From Microbacterium enclense (GTDB taxonomy: Bacteria > Actinomycetota > Actinomycetes > Actinomycetales > Microbacteriaceae), in NCBI GenBank assembly GCA_038182865.1, contig CP116226.1, positions 4,154,001 to 4,218,000 of the forward strand: a DNA stretch of 64,000 nt, in the 5' to 3' direction. Below are positions 40,248 through 48,692 of the stretch, one piece after another. Below the pieces are notes generated by a model that was not told the DNA's origin, did no database searches, and saw only the letters and a list, made by a program, of their open reading frames with translations. Every line of letters starts with the position of its first letter. The first letter of the stretch is position 1. The translations under genes were made by a program, and so were the position numbers.

Positions 40248-41096
40248 ATGAGCGATGCCCTGGTCGAGTTCGTGCGACGTCGAGGCGGTGCCGCGCACAC
40301 GCGCGCCGCACGAGCCGCCGGCTTCACCCCGCACGCGATGGTCGCTGCCGTGCAGAGCGGGAGAATCCACCGGGTCCGCCGCTCGTGGCTGATCCACCCG
40401 GACTGCACGCCGCCGCGCCGTGAGGCGGCCGCGCGTGGCGGTCGCCTCACGTGCGTCAGCGCCGCGGCGGAACGCGATCTGTGGGTGCCGGCGATCGGTG
40501 ACCCCCATATCTGGGTGCCGTCGACGGCGTCTCGAGTGGATTCCACTGGCGTGCGGCTGCACCGCGCGACCGGCCCCGTCTCCCTCGCCAGCATCGAGCC
40601 CCAGGAGCACATCCTCAACGTGCTGTTCCACGTGGCATCATGTCTCTCCCCCGCGGATGCCCTGGCCGTCTGGGAGTCGGCGCTGCGACGCGGTGCGGTC
40701 GACGCCGAGGTGCTCGCCCGCGTGATCTGGCGCTCCCCCCGCGCGACAACGCTCGCTCGTGTCGCCGGCACCCTGTCGGATTCCGGCCTCGAGAGCCACT
40801 TCGTCGCGCTCATGGCTTCCGCCGGAGTGTCCCTGCGCCAGCAGGTGTGGATCGACGGCCATCCCGTGGATGGTGTGATCGGCAGGTGGCTCGTGGTCCA
40901 GCTCGACGGGTTCGCTTTCCACAGCGCTCCCGCCGACCGTCGACGCGATCTCGCCCAGGACGCGCGGCTCGTGCTGCGCGGATACACGGTGCTCCGCTTC
41001 GACTACGCACAGATCATGCTCGAGCCCGAGACGGTCGTCGATCGCGTGCTCACGGCCATGGCACAGGGTCTCCACCTGGACCCGTCCGCCCGCTGA
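40248..41096 (+). CDS. AbiEi-antitoxin-like protein with DUF559 endonuclease-like domain
   Basis: 282 residues. Residues 1-60 are a winged-helix-type segment (VRRRGGAAHTRAARAAGFTPHAMVAAVQSGRIHRVRRSWLI) like the AbiEi antitoxin N-terminus. Residues ~190-275 look like the Vsr/DUF559 nuclease-like fold: WIDGHPVDGVIGRWLVVQLDGFAFH ... RRRDLAQDARLVLRGYTVLRFDY, with an Asp, an acidic replacement (Q-L-D) and a distal hydrophobic strand. The family is abundant in Actinobacteria and its role is not established. Palindromic repeats of the same family flank the gene on both sides. Confidence 0.82.
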   Translation: MSDALVEFVRRRGGAAHTRAARAAGFTPHAMVAAVQSGRIHRVRRSWLIHPDCTPPRREAAARGGRLTCVSAAAERDLWVPAIGDPHIWVPSTASRVDSTGVRLHRATGPVSLASIEPQEHILNVLFHVASCLSPADALAVWESALRRGAVDAEVLARVIWRSPRATTLARVAGTLSDSGLESHFVALMASAGVSLRQQVWIDGHPVDGVIGRWLVVQLDGFAFHSAPADRRRDLAQDARLVLRGYTVLRFDYAQIMLEPETVVDRVLTAMAQGLHLDPSAR

Positions 41097-41113
41097 GACA
41101 CCCGGCATGCACT

Positions 41114-41187
41114 CGGAACAGGCGATCGTTCGGAGACAGGACGCGACCCCCGGGCTGCAGCCTGTTTTCGAACGATCGCCTGTTCTC
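41114..41187. repeat. Intergenic palindrome copy B (GAACAGG family)
   Basis: Arms 41114-41140 and 41161-41187 pair at about 23 of 27 positions around a 20-nt centre. Each arm reads GGAACAGGCGATCGTTCG plus a second ACAGG word. It separates the converging DUF559 and pfkA genes and may end transcription of both. Confidence 0.85.
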
Positions 41188-41204
41188 GATCGCCGCGGAC
41201 CGGC

Positions 41205-42233
41205 TCAGCCGAACAGCGCGGCGGCCTCCTCGTAGCGGTACAAGGGGACGCTGTTCAGCTCGCCGAGCGCGTCGGCGAAGGGGACGCGCACGATGTCGGT
41301 GCCGCGCATCGCGACCATCTGGCCCCAGGCTCCCTCGTACAGGGCGTCGGCGGCGTGCAGGCCGAGGCGGGTGGCCAGCACGCGGTCGAAGGCCGAGGGC
41401 GAACCGCCGCGCTGGATGTGGCCGAGGACCGTGGCGCGCGTCTCGATACCGGTCAGACGCTCGATCTCGGGGGCGAGCAGCTCACCGATGCCGCCGAGGC
41501 GGGGACGGTTGAAGGCGTCGAGGCCCTTGTCGCTGAACGCTTCGTCCATGCCCGTGAGCTTGAAGCCCTCCGAGACGACCACGAGCGGCGCGCGGCCGCG
41601 ATCGTGGGCGCGGGTCACCTGCTCCACGATCTCGTCGATCGACATTGGCACCTCGGGGATGCAGATGACGTGGGCGCCGGCGGCGATACCGGCGTGCAGT
41701 GCGATCCAGCCGACGTGACGACCCATGACCTCGGCCACCATGCAGCGCTGGTGGGAGTCGCCCGTGGTGCGCAGGCGGTCCATGGCATCCGTCGCGATGT
41801 TCACGGCGGTGTCGAAACCGAACGAGTAATCGGTGGCGCGCAGGTCGTTGTCGATCGTCTTGGGCACGCCGAGGACGTTGATGCCGTCTTTCGACAGGCG
41901 GTCCGCCGCGGCGAGGGTCCCCTCGCCACCGATGGCCAGGATGCCGTCGAGCCGGTGCCCGTACATGGTCTTGGAGATGTTCTCCGCACCGCCGCGTGCG
42001 CCCTCGTACGGGTTGGTGCGGCTGGTGCCGAGGATCGTGCCGCCGACCTTGGACAGACCCTTCACCTCGTGGCGGGTGAGGGGGAAGAAGTCGCCGTCGA
42101 CGACGCCGCGCCACCCGTCACGGATGCCGACGAACTCGATGTCGTAGTTGGTCGTGCCCTTCAGCACGACGCCACGGATGACCGCGTTCAGCCCGGGGCA
42201 GTCGCCGCCGCTGGTCAGGATGCCGATCTTCAT
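41205..42233 (-). CDS. pfkA: 6-phosphofructokinase (actinobacterial mixed-clade, ATP type)
   Basis: 342 residues. It phosphorylates fructose 6-phosphate in glycolysis. Motifs are ILTSGGDCPGLNAVIRG at the N-terminus, GGEGTLAAADRL and PKTIDNDL. The Gly in GGEGT (where PPi enzymes have Asp) predicts ATP as donor, while the Lys in PKTIDND is the residue otherwise seen in PPi enzymes; this Gly/Lys pair is known from actinobacterial ATP-PFKs. ATG 42233 has GAGGAC upstream, and starting there matches the family N-terminus. Confidence 0.95.
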   Translation of the reverse strand: MKIGILTSGGDCPGLNAVIRGVVLKGTTNYDIEFVGIRDGWRGVVDGDFFPLTRHEVKGLSKVGGTILGTSRTNPYEGARGGAENISKTMYGHRLDGILAIGGEGTLAAADRLSKDGINVLGVPKTIDNDLRATDYSFGFDTAVNIATDAMDRLRTTGDSHQRCMVAEVMGRHVGWIALHAGIAAGAHVICIPEVPMSIDEIVEQVTRAHDRGRAPLVVVSEGFKLTGMDEAFSDKGLDAFNRPRLGGIGELLAPEIERLTGIETRATVLGHIQRGGSPSAFDRVLATRLGLHAADALYEGAWGQMVAMRGTDIVRVPFADALGELNSVPLYRYEEAAALFG

Positions 42234-42449
42234 GGGCAGAGTCCTCAAGTGCTGTGATTCGGGTGGAGGGGACGGCGCCGTTGCCGTCTTCGACCCTATC
42301 GCCGCGGGCGGGAGCGGTGCCACACGACGACCGGCTCAGTCCCCGGATGCCGAGCCCGGGATGCCACGCACCCGGCGCCCTGCACACGCCCCGACGAGAG
42401 CGCCCCGGATGCCCCCGCGAGCGCACCCTCCGCGAGCGGGCGGTCGACC

Positions 42450-43517
42450 TCAGTCCCGACGCCACCGGCGCGCGCCACCCGCACCATCGACCACCCATCG
42501 CTGCTCCGGTCCTGTCGAGCCGGGGTCGGAGAACCAGAACGTCTCATCGGGACCCCACCCCGCCACGAGGGTCGCGCCGAGGTCACCGAGGTCGATGACC
42601 CGCCCCGCCGTGGCGAGATATCCGGCGACGCTCAGATGGACCCCCGACGCCTCGCGTGCCACCTCCGCCCAGTCGGGTTGCACCCACGCGCCCTCGCGCC
42701 CCGTCGTCCATCCCCATACGGTGCGGCGACTGGCGGTCAGGGGGAACGGGTGCCGCCGGCACAGCGCCGCCCACGCCTCAGGGCCGTCGATCTCGATGAC
42801 CTCCCCCGCCGGCGCCGTCAGAGGCTGAACCCGGGCGGAGGTCCATCCGAAGGAATCCTCGACCAGCCTCAGGCCGACCGGTCCCGCGGCACCGCGCCTG
42901 CGCGTCGAGCGCGCGAGACCGACCGCGGGTGTCGACCACCACGAGCCCGACAACCGAGAGTCCCTGCTCTCCTGGGCGAAGCGGCGTTCCTCCGCCACTT
43001 GCGACTCGCGCCATCGCGCGACGATTCGCTCGGGAGCGTCCGTCGACGCCCGCTCGTCTTCCCAGAACACCCTCGCCTGCGCGTCTCGGGCGACCGGGCT
43101 CCCCCACCACCCGGTGTGCGGCGAGTCGACGATCGCGGCTGCCACCGGCGCGAGCACCGGCCGCAGCTCGGCGGTCGCCGCCAGGACGTCTTCGCCGTGC
43201 GGGGGCTGCCAGTAGGCGGCGCGGTCGACGGCGATCGCGAGCGTCTCGTCGAGGACCGCTTCGGTCAGGTCGGGGATCGCGACGCGTGACAGCGCAGCAG
43301 CGGCGTCGGCCGGCGACACATCCGGCTCGGTGAACGAGGCGGCGCCGTCGCCGAACGTGAGCACCGTTCCGGGGTTCTCCGCGAGGGCATGCGCAGCCCA
43401 CGAGACCGCCCACGCGGCGTCCTGCACCTCGGGGTCCTCGGTCGACAGCAGCAGGATCTCGAGGCACAACCGGCGGCCGCGCGGCCCCGCGAGCAGGCCA
43501 TCGGGGGTGAGGGACAT
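42450..43517 (-). CDS. Conserved protein of unknown function, Trp-rich
   Basis: 355 residues, soluble, no signal peptide. The N-terminal part is Ala-rich helical (LLAGPRGRRLCLEILLLSTEDPEVQDAAWAVSWAAHAL); the middle holds many Trp (YWQPPHGED, TGWWGSP, GSWWSTPAVGLA) and the C-terminal half has strand-like blocks (SRRTVWGWTTGREGAWVQPDWAEVAREASGVHLSVAGYL, WGPDETFWFSDPG). I do not recognise it. ATG 43517 follows TAGGGT by 6 nt. It stands alone between pfkA and the helicase gene. Confidence 0.75.
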   Translation of the reverse strand: MSLTPDGLLAGPRGRRLCLEILLLSTEDPEVQDAAWAVSWAAHALAENPGTVLTFGDGAASFTEPDVSPADAAAALSRVAIPDLTEAVLDETLAIAVDRAAYWQPPHGEDVLAATAELRPVLAPVAAAIVDSPHTGWWGSPVARDAQARVFWEDERASTDAPERIVARWRESQVAEERRFAQESRDSRLSGSWWSTPAVGLARSTRRRGAAGPVGLRLVEDSFGWTSARVQPLTAPAGEVIEIDGPEAWAALCRRHPFPLTASRRTVWGWTTGREGAWVQPDWAEVAREASGVHLSVAGYLATAGRVIDLGDLGATLVAGWGPDETFWFSDPGSTGPEQRWVVDGAGGARRWRRD

Positions 43518-43523
43518 GCCCCG

Positions 43524-43529
43524 ACCCTA
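43524..43529 (-). promoter_or_regulatory. -10 box TAGGGT of the Trp-rich protein gene
   Basis: Reverse-strand TAGGGT ends 6 nt before ATG 43517. Confidence 0.6.
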
Positions 43530-43636
43530 GCGTCGGCGTCGGACGCGCTCGGAGGTGCCAGGGCCGCGAGGACCTCGCAGACCTCGGTACGGACCCCCGC
43601 ACACCGGGATCTTTCCCGACGTGTCCCTCAATGCGA

Positions 43637-43668
43637 GAACGCCCCGGAGCCGAGACCCCGGGGCGTTC
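43637..43668 (-). terminator. Terminator after the SNF2 helicase gene
   Basis: GAACGCCCCGG and CCGGGGCGTTC form a perfect 11-bp stem with a 10-nt loop, 14 nt after the stop. Confidence 0.7.
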
Positions 43669-43681
43669 GAGAAGCGATGGC

Positions 43682-45841
43682 TCAGGCCGCGCCGAGAGCC
43701 TGCCGCAGCAGGTGCATGAGCGCGGACAGCTGCACGGAGTCACTGGAGCCGGGCTCGATCGTCTGACCGTCGAGGGCGCGCTGGGCGAGCCCTTCCTTCG
43801 AGTCGATGAGCTCCGCGATCTTCGTGTCGATCGTGTGCGCGGCGATGATGCGCCACGCGGTCACGGGCTCCTCTTGACCGATGCGGTGCACGCGGTCGAT
43901 CGCCTGCGTCTGCTCCGCGGCCGTCCACGACAGCTCCGCGAGTACGACGTTGGAGGCGGCCTGCATGTTGAGGCCGACACCGGCGGCGGTGAGCGAACAC
44001 ACGGCGATGCCCACGTCGGGGTCGCTGTTGAACGCATCGATCGCGGCCTGGCGCGCGATCGACGTCTGCTCTCCGCGCACCGAGACCGCCTTGAGCCCGG
44101 ATGCCTTGAAGTGCGCCTCTGCGGCATCCATCACGTCGATGTGCTTGGCGAAGAACACCACCTTGCCGACCGAGCGCTGCAGCTGCACGGCGTAATCGGC
44201 GGCGAGATGAGCCTTGGCCTGGCCGATGCGGCGGACCATCATGAAGACGTTCTCGCTGCCCGAACCCGCGGCCTTCGACTCCTCGAGCTCGCCGTGGGCG
44301 ACGAGACGCACGATGTCGTCGTCGATCTCTCCGGCGGCGAGACCGCGGTCGCCGCGCGCCTCGATGATGCGGCGGTACTTCGCCGCGAGTCGCGCTCCGA
44401 GCTCACGCTCGGCCTGGCGGATCGAGCGACCGTACTCGTCGTCGAGTTCGACGGGAAGGTCTGCCACGAGCTTGTCGGGAAGGTCGGCGGCGACGTCCGT
44501 CTTCTTGCGCCGCACGATGCCCATCGAGATGACCGCTTCGCGCGCCTCGGGGTAGAACGCCTTGTCCGCGGGCGTCAGGCCCGTGGCATCCAGTTTCTCC
44601 ATCAACTCGGGGCCGGGCTTCTCGCCGTTGGTCCAGCCGAGGAACCGCCAGATCGCGTCGAAGTCCTCGACGTCGTTGATCAGCGGGGTACCCGTCAGCG
44701 CGAGCATGAGGGGGTCGCGCGTCTGCTGACGGACGCGGGATGCCAGCGCCAGCACGTTCTGCGAGCGCTGAGACGTCAGATTCTTGATGAAGTGCGCCTC
44801 GTCGACGACGACGCCCTTGAGCCCGATCGACGAGAGCCACGACAGGTGCCGGTCGAGGATCTCGTAGTTGACGATGAAGACGTCGGCGAACGCGTCGATG
44901 TCGGCGCCGCCGCCGGAGATCACGGTTGCGCGACGCTGCGGCGTCCAGCGTTGGACCTCACGGGCCCAGTTCATCTTGACGACGTTGGGGACGACGACCA
45001 GCAGGGGGTAGGCGTCGGCGACGCTCGCGGCGAGCACCGACTCCGCCGTCTTCCCGAGACCCGGCTCATCGGCCAGGAGGAACGAGCGATGCCCCTGGCG
45101 CACGGCCTCGAGGAAACGCGACTGGTGGGGCATGACCTCGAGCCCGCGCGGCGACAGCCGGTCGAACTCGGGGACGGGCGGAAGCTCCATGCTGGCGGCC
45201 GAGCCGCCGGCGCCCGTCTCGAACGCCTTGTACAGCGGCCCCATGAGCTCCCAGCCGTCGAGACGGCGGCGCGGGGCGTCGCCGGTCGTGCGCGGCGTGA
45301 GGTCGGGCGGGAGGAAGGGGTTCGCCATCTGGCGTGCCTCCATGGACGGCGGGATGACCTGCTTCTCTGCGAGCGCCGCCGACACGACGGGGGTGATCTG
45401 CGGGGCCGTGTCGGTGATGATGAGCTCGTCCGGCGGCAGTTCGGCACCGGACTCGAGCAGCCAGTCGCGGCGCATGCGCCGGGCGACCGGCGAGGTGGCC
45501 TGGTCGACCTCGAGCAGCTGGATCAGCGAGGTGTCGCGCGCGGCGGTCTTGGCGAGGATCGTCGCCACCCCGTCGAGCCTCTTGAGCAGCTCGGACCGCG
45601 CGGCGTCGGTGATCTCGGTGTCTGCTTTGACCCGCGCGCGCTCCTCGCGCACGAGGAACGCGATCACCTGGAACTTGACGCGATTGGTCGGTCCGAGCTT
45701 GCCCCGTTGGGCTTTGGCTTCGACCTCGCGCACCTTACGGGCGAGGATCGGGATGACGGGGGCTTCGTCGTCGCGTCGCGAGGACGTGGTCTTCCTGCGC
45801 CGCTGGCTCGAGCCTCGGGACGCGGTTGCCGTGGTCGGCAT
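43682..45841 (-). CDS. SNF2-family DEAD/DEAH-box helicase
   Basis: 719 residues from ATG 45841 (AGGAGGAGC just upstream). N-terminal basic region (TASRGSSQRRRKTTSSRR) and about 200 residues of unclassified helical sequence precede the SF2 core: Walker A DEPGLGKTAESVLA (about 270), DEAH box VVVDEAHFIKN (about 370), motif III ALTGTPLIND, and motifs V/VI AAGVGLNMQAAS and TQAIDRVHRIGQ. SNF2 enzymes translocate on duplex DNA using ATP. The SMARCAL1/HepA-like subgroup is a possible match. The DNA-repair or transcription role is not indicated by neighbours. Confidence 0.92.
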   Translation of the reverse strand: MPTTATASRGSSQRRRKTTSSRRDDEAPVIPILARKVREVEAKAQRGKLGPTNRVKFQVIAFLVREERARVKADTEITDAARSELLKRLDGVATILAKTAARDTSLIQLLEVDQATSPVARRMRRDWLLESGAELPPDELIITDTAPQITPVVSAALAEKQVIPPSMEARQMANPFLPPDLTPRTTGDAPRRRLDGWELMGPLYKAFETGAGGSAASMELPPVPEFDRLSPRGLEVMPHQSRFLEAVRQGHRSFLLADEPGLGKTAESVLAASVADAYPLLVVVPNVVKMNWAREVQRWTPQRRATVISGGGADIDAFADVFIVNYEILDRHLSWLSSIGLKGVVVDEAHFIKNLTSQRSQNVLALASRVRQQTRDPLMLALTGTPLINDVEDFDAIWRFLGWTNGEKPGPELMEKLDATGLTPADKAFYPEAREAVISMGIVRRKKTDVAADLPDKLVADLPVELDDEYGRSIRQAERELGARLAAKYRRIIEARGDRGLAAGEIDDDIVRLVAHGELEESKAAGSGSENVFMMVRRIGQAKAHLAADYAVQLQRSVGKVVFFAKHIDVMDAAEAHFKASGLKAVSVRGEQTSIARQAAIDAFNSDPDVGIAVCSLTAAGVGLNMQAASNVVLAELSWTAAEQTQAIDRVHRIGQEEPVTAWRIIAAHTIDTKIAELIDSKEGLAQRALDGQTIEPGSSDSVQLSALMHLLRQALGAA

Positions 45842-46166
45842 GCTCCTCCTGAGCGTGTCGTCCGGACGGTGTCCGGAACATCCGGCCGAAGCCGGTGGAT
45901 CAGTGACCCCGGAGAACATCGCTCGGCACGCCGCCTGAGCGGCGGTACCGGCGACCCGCGACGCGTCTACGCCGGAACGGCTCGCGAGACAACGGGTGAC
46001 GGGATCGCCACCATTCTAGCGCCCCGCGCGACGTCGTGTGCGAGGTGGGGAGAACTCTTCTCGCGAGCCGGGCGGAACGCGGCTCCCGGCGCCTCGGGGG
46101 CTGAGCAACGGGGGCGGGGAATGCCCGCCCCCGTTGCTCAACGCGAGCCCCGGGGCGATGAGTGGG
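45842..46166. other. 325-bp spacer without a gene
   Basis: Upstream of the helicase gene. I see no reading frame with coding character and no obvious -10 box except reverse-strand TAGAAT near 46011-46016. The right end holds the copper-ATPase terminator. Confidence 0.5.
46102..46140 (-). terminator. Terminator after the copper P-type ATPase gene
   Basis: TGAGCAACGGGGGCGGG and CCCGCCCCCGTTGCTCA form a perfect 17-bp stem with loop GAATG, 26 nt after the stop. No T-tract follows. Confidence 0.8.
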
Positions 46167-48584
46167 TCACGCCGCGCGCCGAAGGCGCAGGCTGTTCAGC
46201 ACCACGAACACGCTCGAGAACGCCATCGCGGCCCCCGCGATCATCGGGTTCAACAGGCCCAGCGCCGCGAGCGGCAGCGCCGCGACGTTGTAGGCGAACG
46301 CCCAGAACAGGTTCCCGCGGATGATGCGCATCGTCCGACGGCTCAACGCCACGGCGGTGACGATCCCGCGGGGGTCGTCACGCATCAGCGCGATGTCGCT
46401 CGCGTGAAGCGCGGCATCCGTTCCTCCGCCCATGGCGATCCCGAGATCCGCGGATGCCAGAGCGGCGGCGTCATTGACCCCGTCGCCGACCATGGCGACG
46501 GTGCGACCCTCGGCACGCAGCGCCGCGATCTCGTCGACCTTGCCCTCGGGGAGGACGCCCGCGCGCACCCGCTCGATGCCGAGCTCCGTCGCGACGGACC
46601 GCGCGATGCGCGGGTTGTCGCCGGTCAGGAGGACCGGCTCGAGACCCATCTCGCGAAGCCGCGCGACGGCTTCGGCGCTCTCGGGTCGCACGGTGTCGGC
46701 GATCTCGATCACCGCGCGGGCGCGCGGGGTGCCGTGCGCGTCGGCCCACCCCGCCACCACGACGGTGCCGCGCTCCTCGCCCGCATCGACGGCCACGGCC
46801 AGCTCGGGCGGCAGCGCGGCGCCCAGGTCGGCGATCCACGCGGGGCGCCCCGCGAACACACGGACACCGTCCACGACACCGATCACCCCGCGCCCCGGGA
46901 TCGCCTGCACCTCGGAGGCGGTCGGTCCCTCCCCCGCTGCCGCGACGATCGCCGCGGCCACCGGGTGCTCCGAGCCACGCTCGACCGCGGCGACGCGAGC
47001 GAGCACGCTCGCGGGATCCTCTCCCGCGGCGGCGACGGTATCCGCGACGCTCATGCGGCCGCTGGTGAGGGTGCCGGTCTTGTCGAGAACGATCGTGTCG
47101 ATGCGCTCCGCGGACTCGAGGGCTTCGGGTCCCGTGACGAGGACACCGAGCTGCGCTCCGCGACCGGTGCCGACGAGGATCGCGATGGGGGTCGCGAGCC
47201 CCAGGGCACACGGGCACGCGATGATGAGCACCGCGACGGCGGCGGTGAATCCGGCAGCGACGGGCTGACCGGCGACGATCCAGGCCACGAGCGTGAGCAG
47301 GGCGAGCACGATCACCACGGGTACGAACACTCCCGAGATGCGGTCCGCCAACCGTTGCACGCGACTCTTGCCCAGCTGGGCGTCTTCGACGAGTCGCGCG
47401 ATGCGGGCGAGGCGCGTTTCCTCCCCGACGCCGGTCGCGCGGACGGTCAGGCGGCCGCCTGCGGCGATCGTGCCGCCGGTCACCGCCGAGCCCTCCGTCA
47501 CATCGACGGGTACCGACTCGCCGGTGAGCATGCTCTCGTCGACGGACGCCCGCCCCTCCACGACCACCCCGTCGGTGGCGATGACGCTGCCCGGGCGCAC
47601 GACGAACACGTCACCCACCGCGAGGTCGTCGATGGAGATCCGCCGCCCGTCGGCCAGTTCCGCGTCGCGGGCGCCCAGATCGAGCAGAGAGCGCAGAGCG
47701 GCGCCTGCGCGTCGAGTGGAGCGCTGCTCGATGAAGCGGCCGAGCAGCAGGAGCACCGTCACCGCGGCCGCGACCTCGAAATAGACCACGGCGCTCGCGT
47801 CGTGGACGGGGCCGAAGAGCATGACCTCGTGCCGGATGCCGATGCGCCCCGCGTTTCCGAAGAACAGCGCCCACACGCTCCAGAGATATGCGGCGAACGT
47901 GCCGAGCGTGATGAGGGTGTCCATGGTCGCAGCGCCGTGGCGGGCGTTCCGCAGTGTCGCGCGGTGGAACGGCCAGCCTCCCCACAGGATCACCGGCGTC
48001 GTGAGGACGAGGGATGCCCACTGCCACCCGGGGAACTGCCACGCGGGCACCATGCCGAGCGCGACCACCGGGATCGCGAGGGCAGCCGAGACGAGCAGGC
48101 GCGTCCGCAGCGAGGTCGCCCCGGGCGCGTCGGCGGTGTCGTGGACGTGGCCACCGTGGTCATGCGTGTCGGCCTCGGGGGCGTCTGCGACCGGGTGGGA
48201 CGTCTGGGGGTGCGAGTCGAGTCCCCCGCCGGTGGTCGCGTCGATCGCGCCGCCCGGCGCCGGGACCGCGACGACGACAGGCTCCGCAGAGGCGACGGAT
48301 GTCGGCGCATCGGCGAGGGCCGTGCGAGATCCCCCGCGCTCTCTCACGGTGGCGTCGTATCCCGCCGCGCGCACCGCATCGACGAGCGCCGCGGTGTCGA
48401 GTCCCGCCGGGTAACGCACGCGCGCCGTCTCGGTCGCGAGATTCACCGCGGCGGCAACGCCCTCGACGCGTCCGAGGCGCTTCTCGACACGGGCGACGCA
48501 GCTCGCGCAGGTCATGCCTTCGATGTCGAGGACCGCTTCGGCGACACCGTCGCCCGGCGCGCCCGCCTTGTTCGTCTCGTCCAT
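46167..48584 (-). CDS. copA: Copper-exporting P1B-type ATPase
   Basis: 805 residues. One N-terminal heavy-metal-associated domain with MTCASC (Cys 26/29), then a linker with a His-rich patch DTHDHGGHVHD (about 142-152). Eight membrane segments, with the metal site CPCALGLATP in segment 6, the phosphorylation motif DKTGTLTSG, the HP motif in GSEHPVAAAI and the hinge MVGDGVNDAAAL. CPC plus the single HMA point to Cu+ efflux. ATG 48584 is preceded by GGAGGAG. A CsoR-type operator lies 35-51 nt upstream. Confidence 0.95.
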   Translation of the reverse strand: MDETNKAGAPGDGVAEAVLDIEGMTCASCVARVEKRLGRVEGVAAAVNLATETARVRYPAGLDTAALVDAVRAAGYDATVRERGGSRTALADAPTSVASAEPVVVAVPAPGGAIDATTGGGLDSHPQTSHPVADAPEADTHDHGGHVHDTADAPGATSLRTRLLVSAALAIPVVALGMVPAWQFPGWQWASLVLTTPVILWGGWPFHRATLRNARHGAATMDTLITLGTFAAYLWSVWALFFGNAGRIGIRHEVMLFGPVHDASAVVYFEVAAAVTVLLLLGRFIEQRSTRRAGAALRSLLDLGARDAELADGRRISIDDLAVGDVFVVRPGSVIATDGVVVEGRASVDESMLTGESVPVDVTEGSAVTGGTIAAGGRLTVRATGVGEETRLARIARLVEDAQLGKSRVQRLADRISGVFVPVVIVLALLTLVAWIVAGQPVAAGFTAAVAVLIIACPCALGLATPIAILVGTGRGAQLGVLVTGPEALESAERIDTIVLDKTGTLTSGRMSVADTVAAAGEDPASVLARVAAVERGSEHPVAAAIVAAAGEGPTASEVQAIPGRGVIGVVDGVRVFAGRPAWIADLGAALPPELAVAVDAGEERGTVVVAGWADAHGTPRARAVIEIADTVRPESAEAVARLREMGLEPVLLTGDNPRIARSVATELGIERVRAGVLPEGKVDEIAALRAEGRTVAMVGDGVNDAAALASADLGIAMGGGTDAALHASDIALMRDDPRGIVTAVALSRRTMRIIRGNLFWAFAYNVAALPLAALGLLNPMIAGAAMAFSSVFVVLNSLRLRRAA

Positions 48585-48618
48585 GACTCCTCCTCGGGTT
48601 CTCCCCGACAGGAACAGC

Positions 48619-48635
48619 ATACCCCCTGGGGGTAT
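48619..48635. promoter_or_regulatory. CsoR-type copper operator
   Basis: ATACCCCCTGGGGGTAT is a perfect inverted repeat around a central T and matches the known TACCCC/GGGGTA core of actinobacterial CsoR operators. It lies in the 108-bp spacer shared by copA and the divergent MFS gene. Confidence 0.8.
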
Positions 48636-48680
48636 TCCGAAGACGGGGACGCAATCGGACGACCGCGCCCTGCGCGACCC

Positions 48681-48686
48681 TACGCT
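48681..48686 (+). promoter_or_regulatory. -10 box TACGCT of the MFS exporter gene
   Basis: TACGCT ends 6 nt before ATG 48693. Confidence 0.6.
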
Positions 48687-48692
48687 GGAGCA

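Noticed and set aside
40248..41096. Complete AbiE toxin-antitoxin system
   Set aside because: No AbiEii-type nucleotidyltransferase gene is adjacent; only the antitoxin-like N-terminus is seen.
43700..45938. Forward reading frames opposite the SNF2 helicase
   Set aside because: Shadow frames; the helicase motifs on the reverse strand are complete.
46038..48692. Forward open frame running into the DHA2 exporter gene
   Set aside because: It lies antisense to copA and gives Arg/Asp/His-rich sequence. The exporter begins at the ATG preceded by TACGCT.
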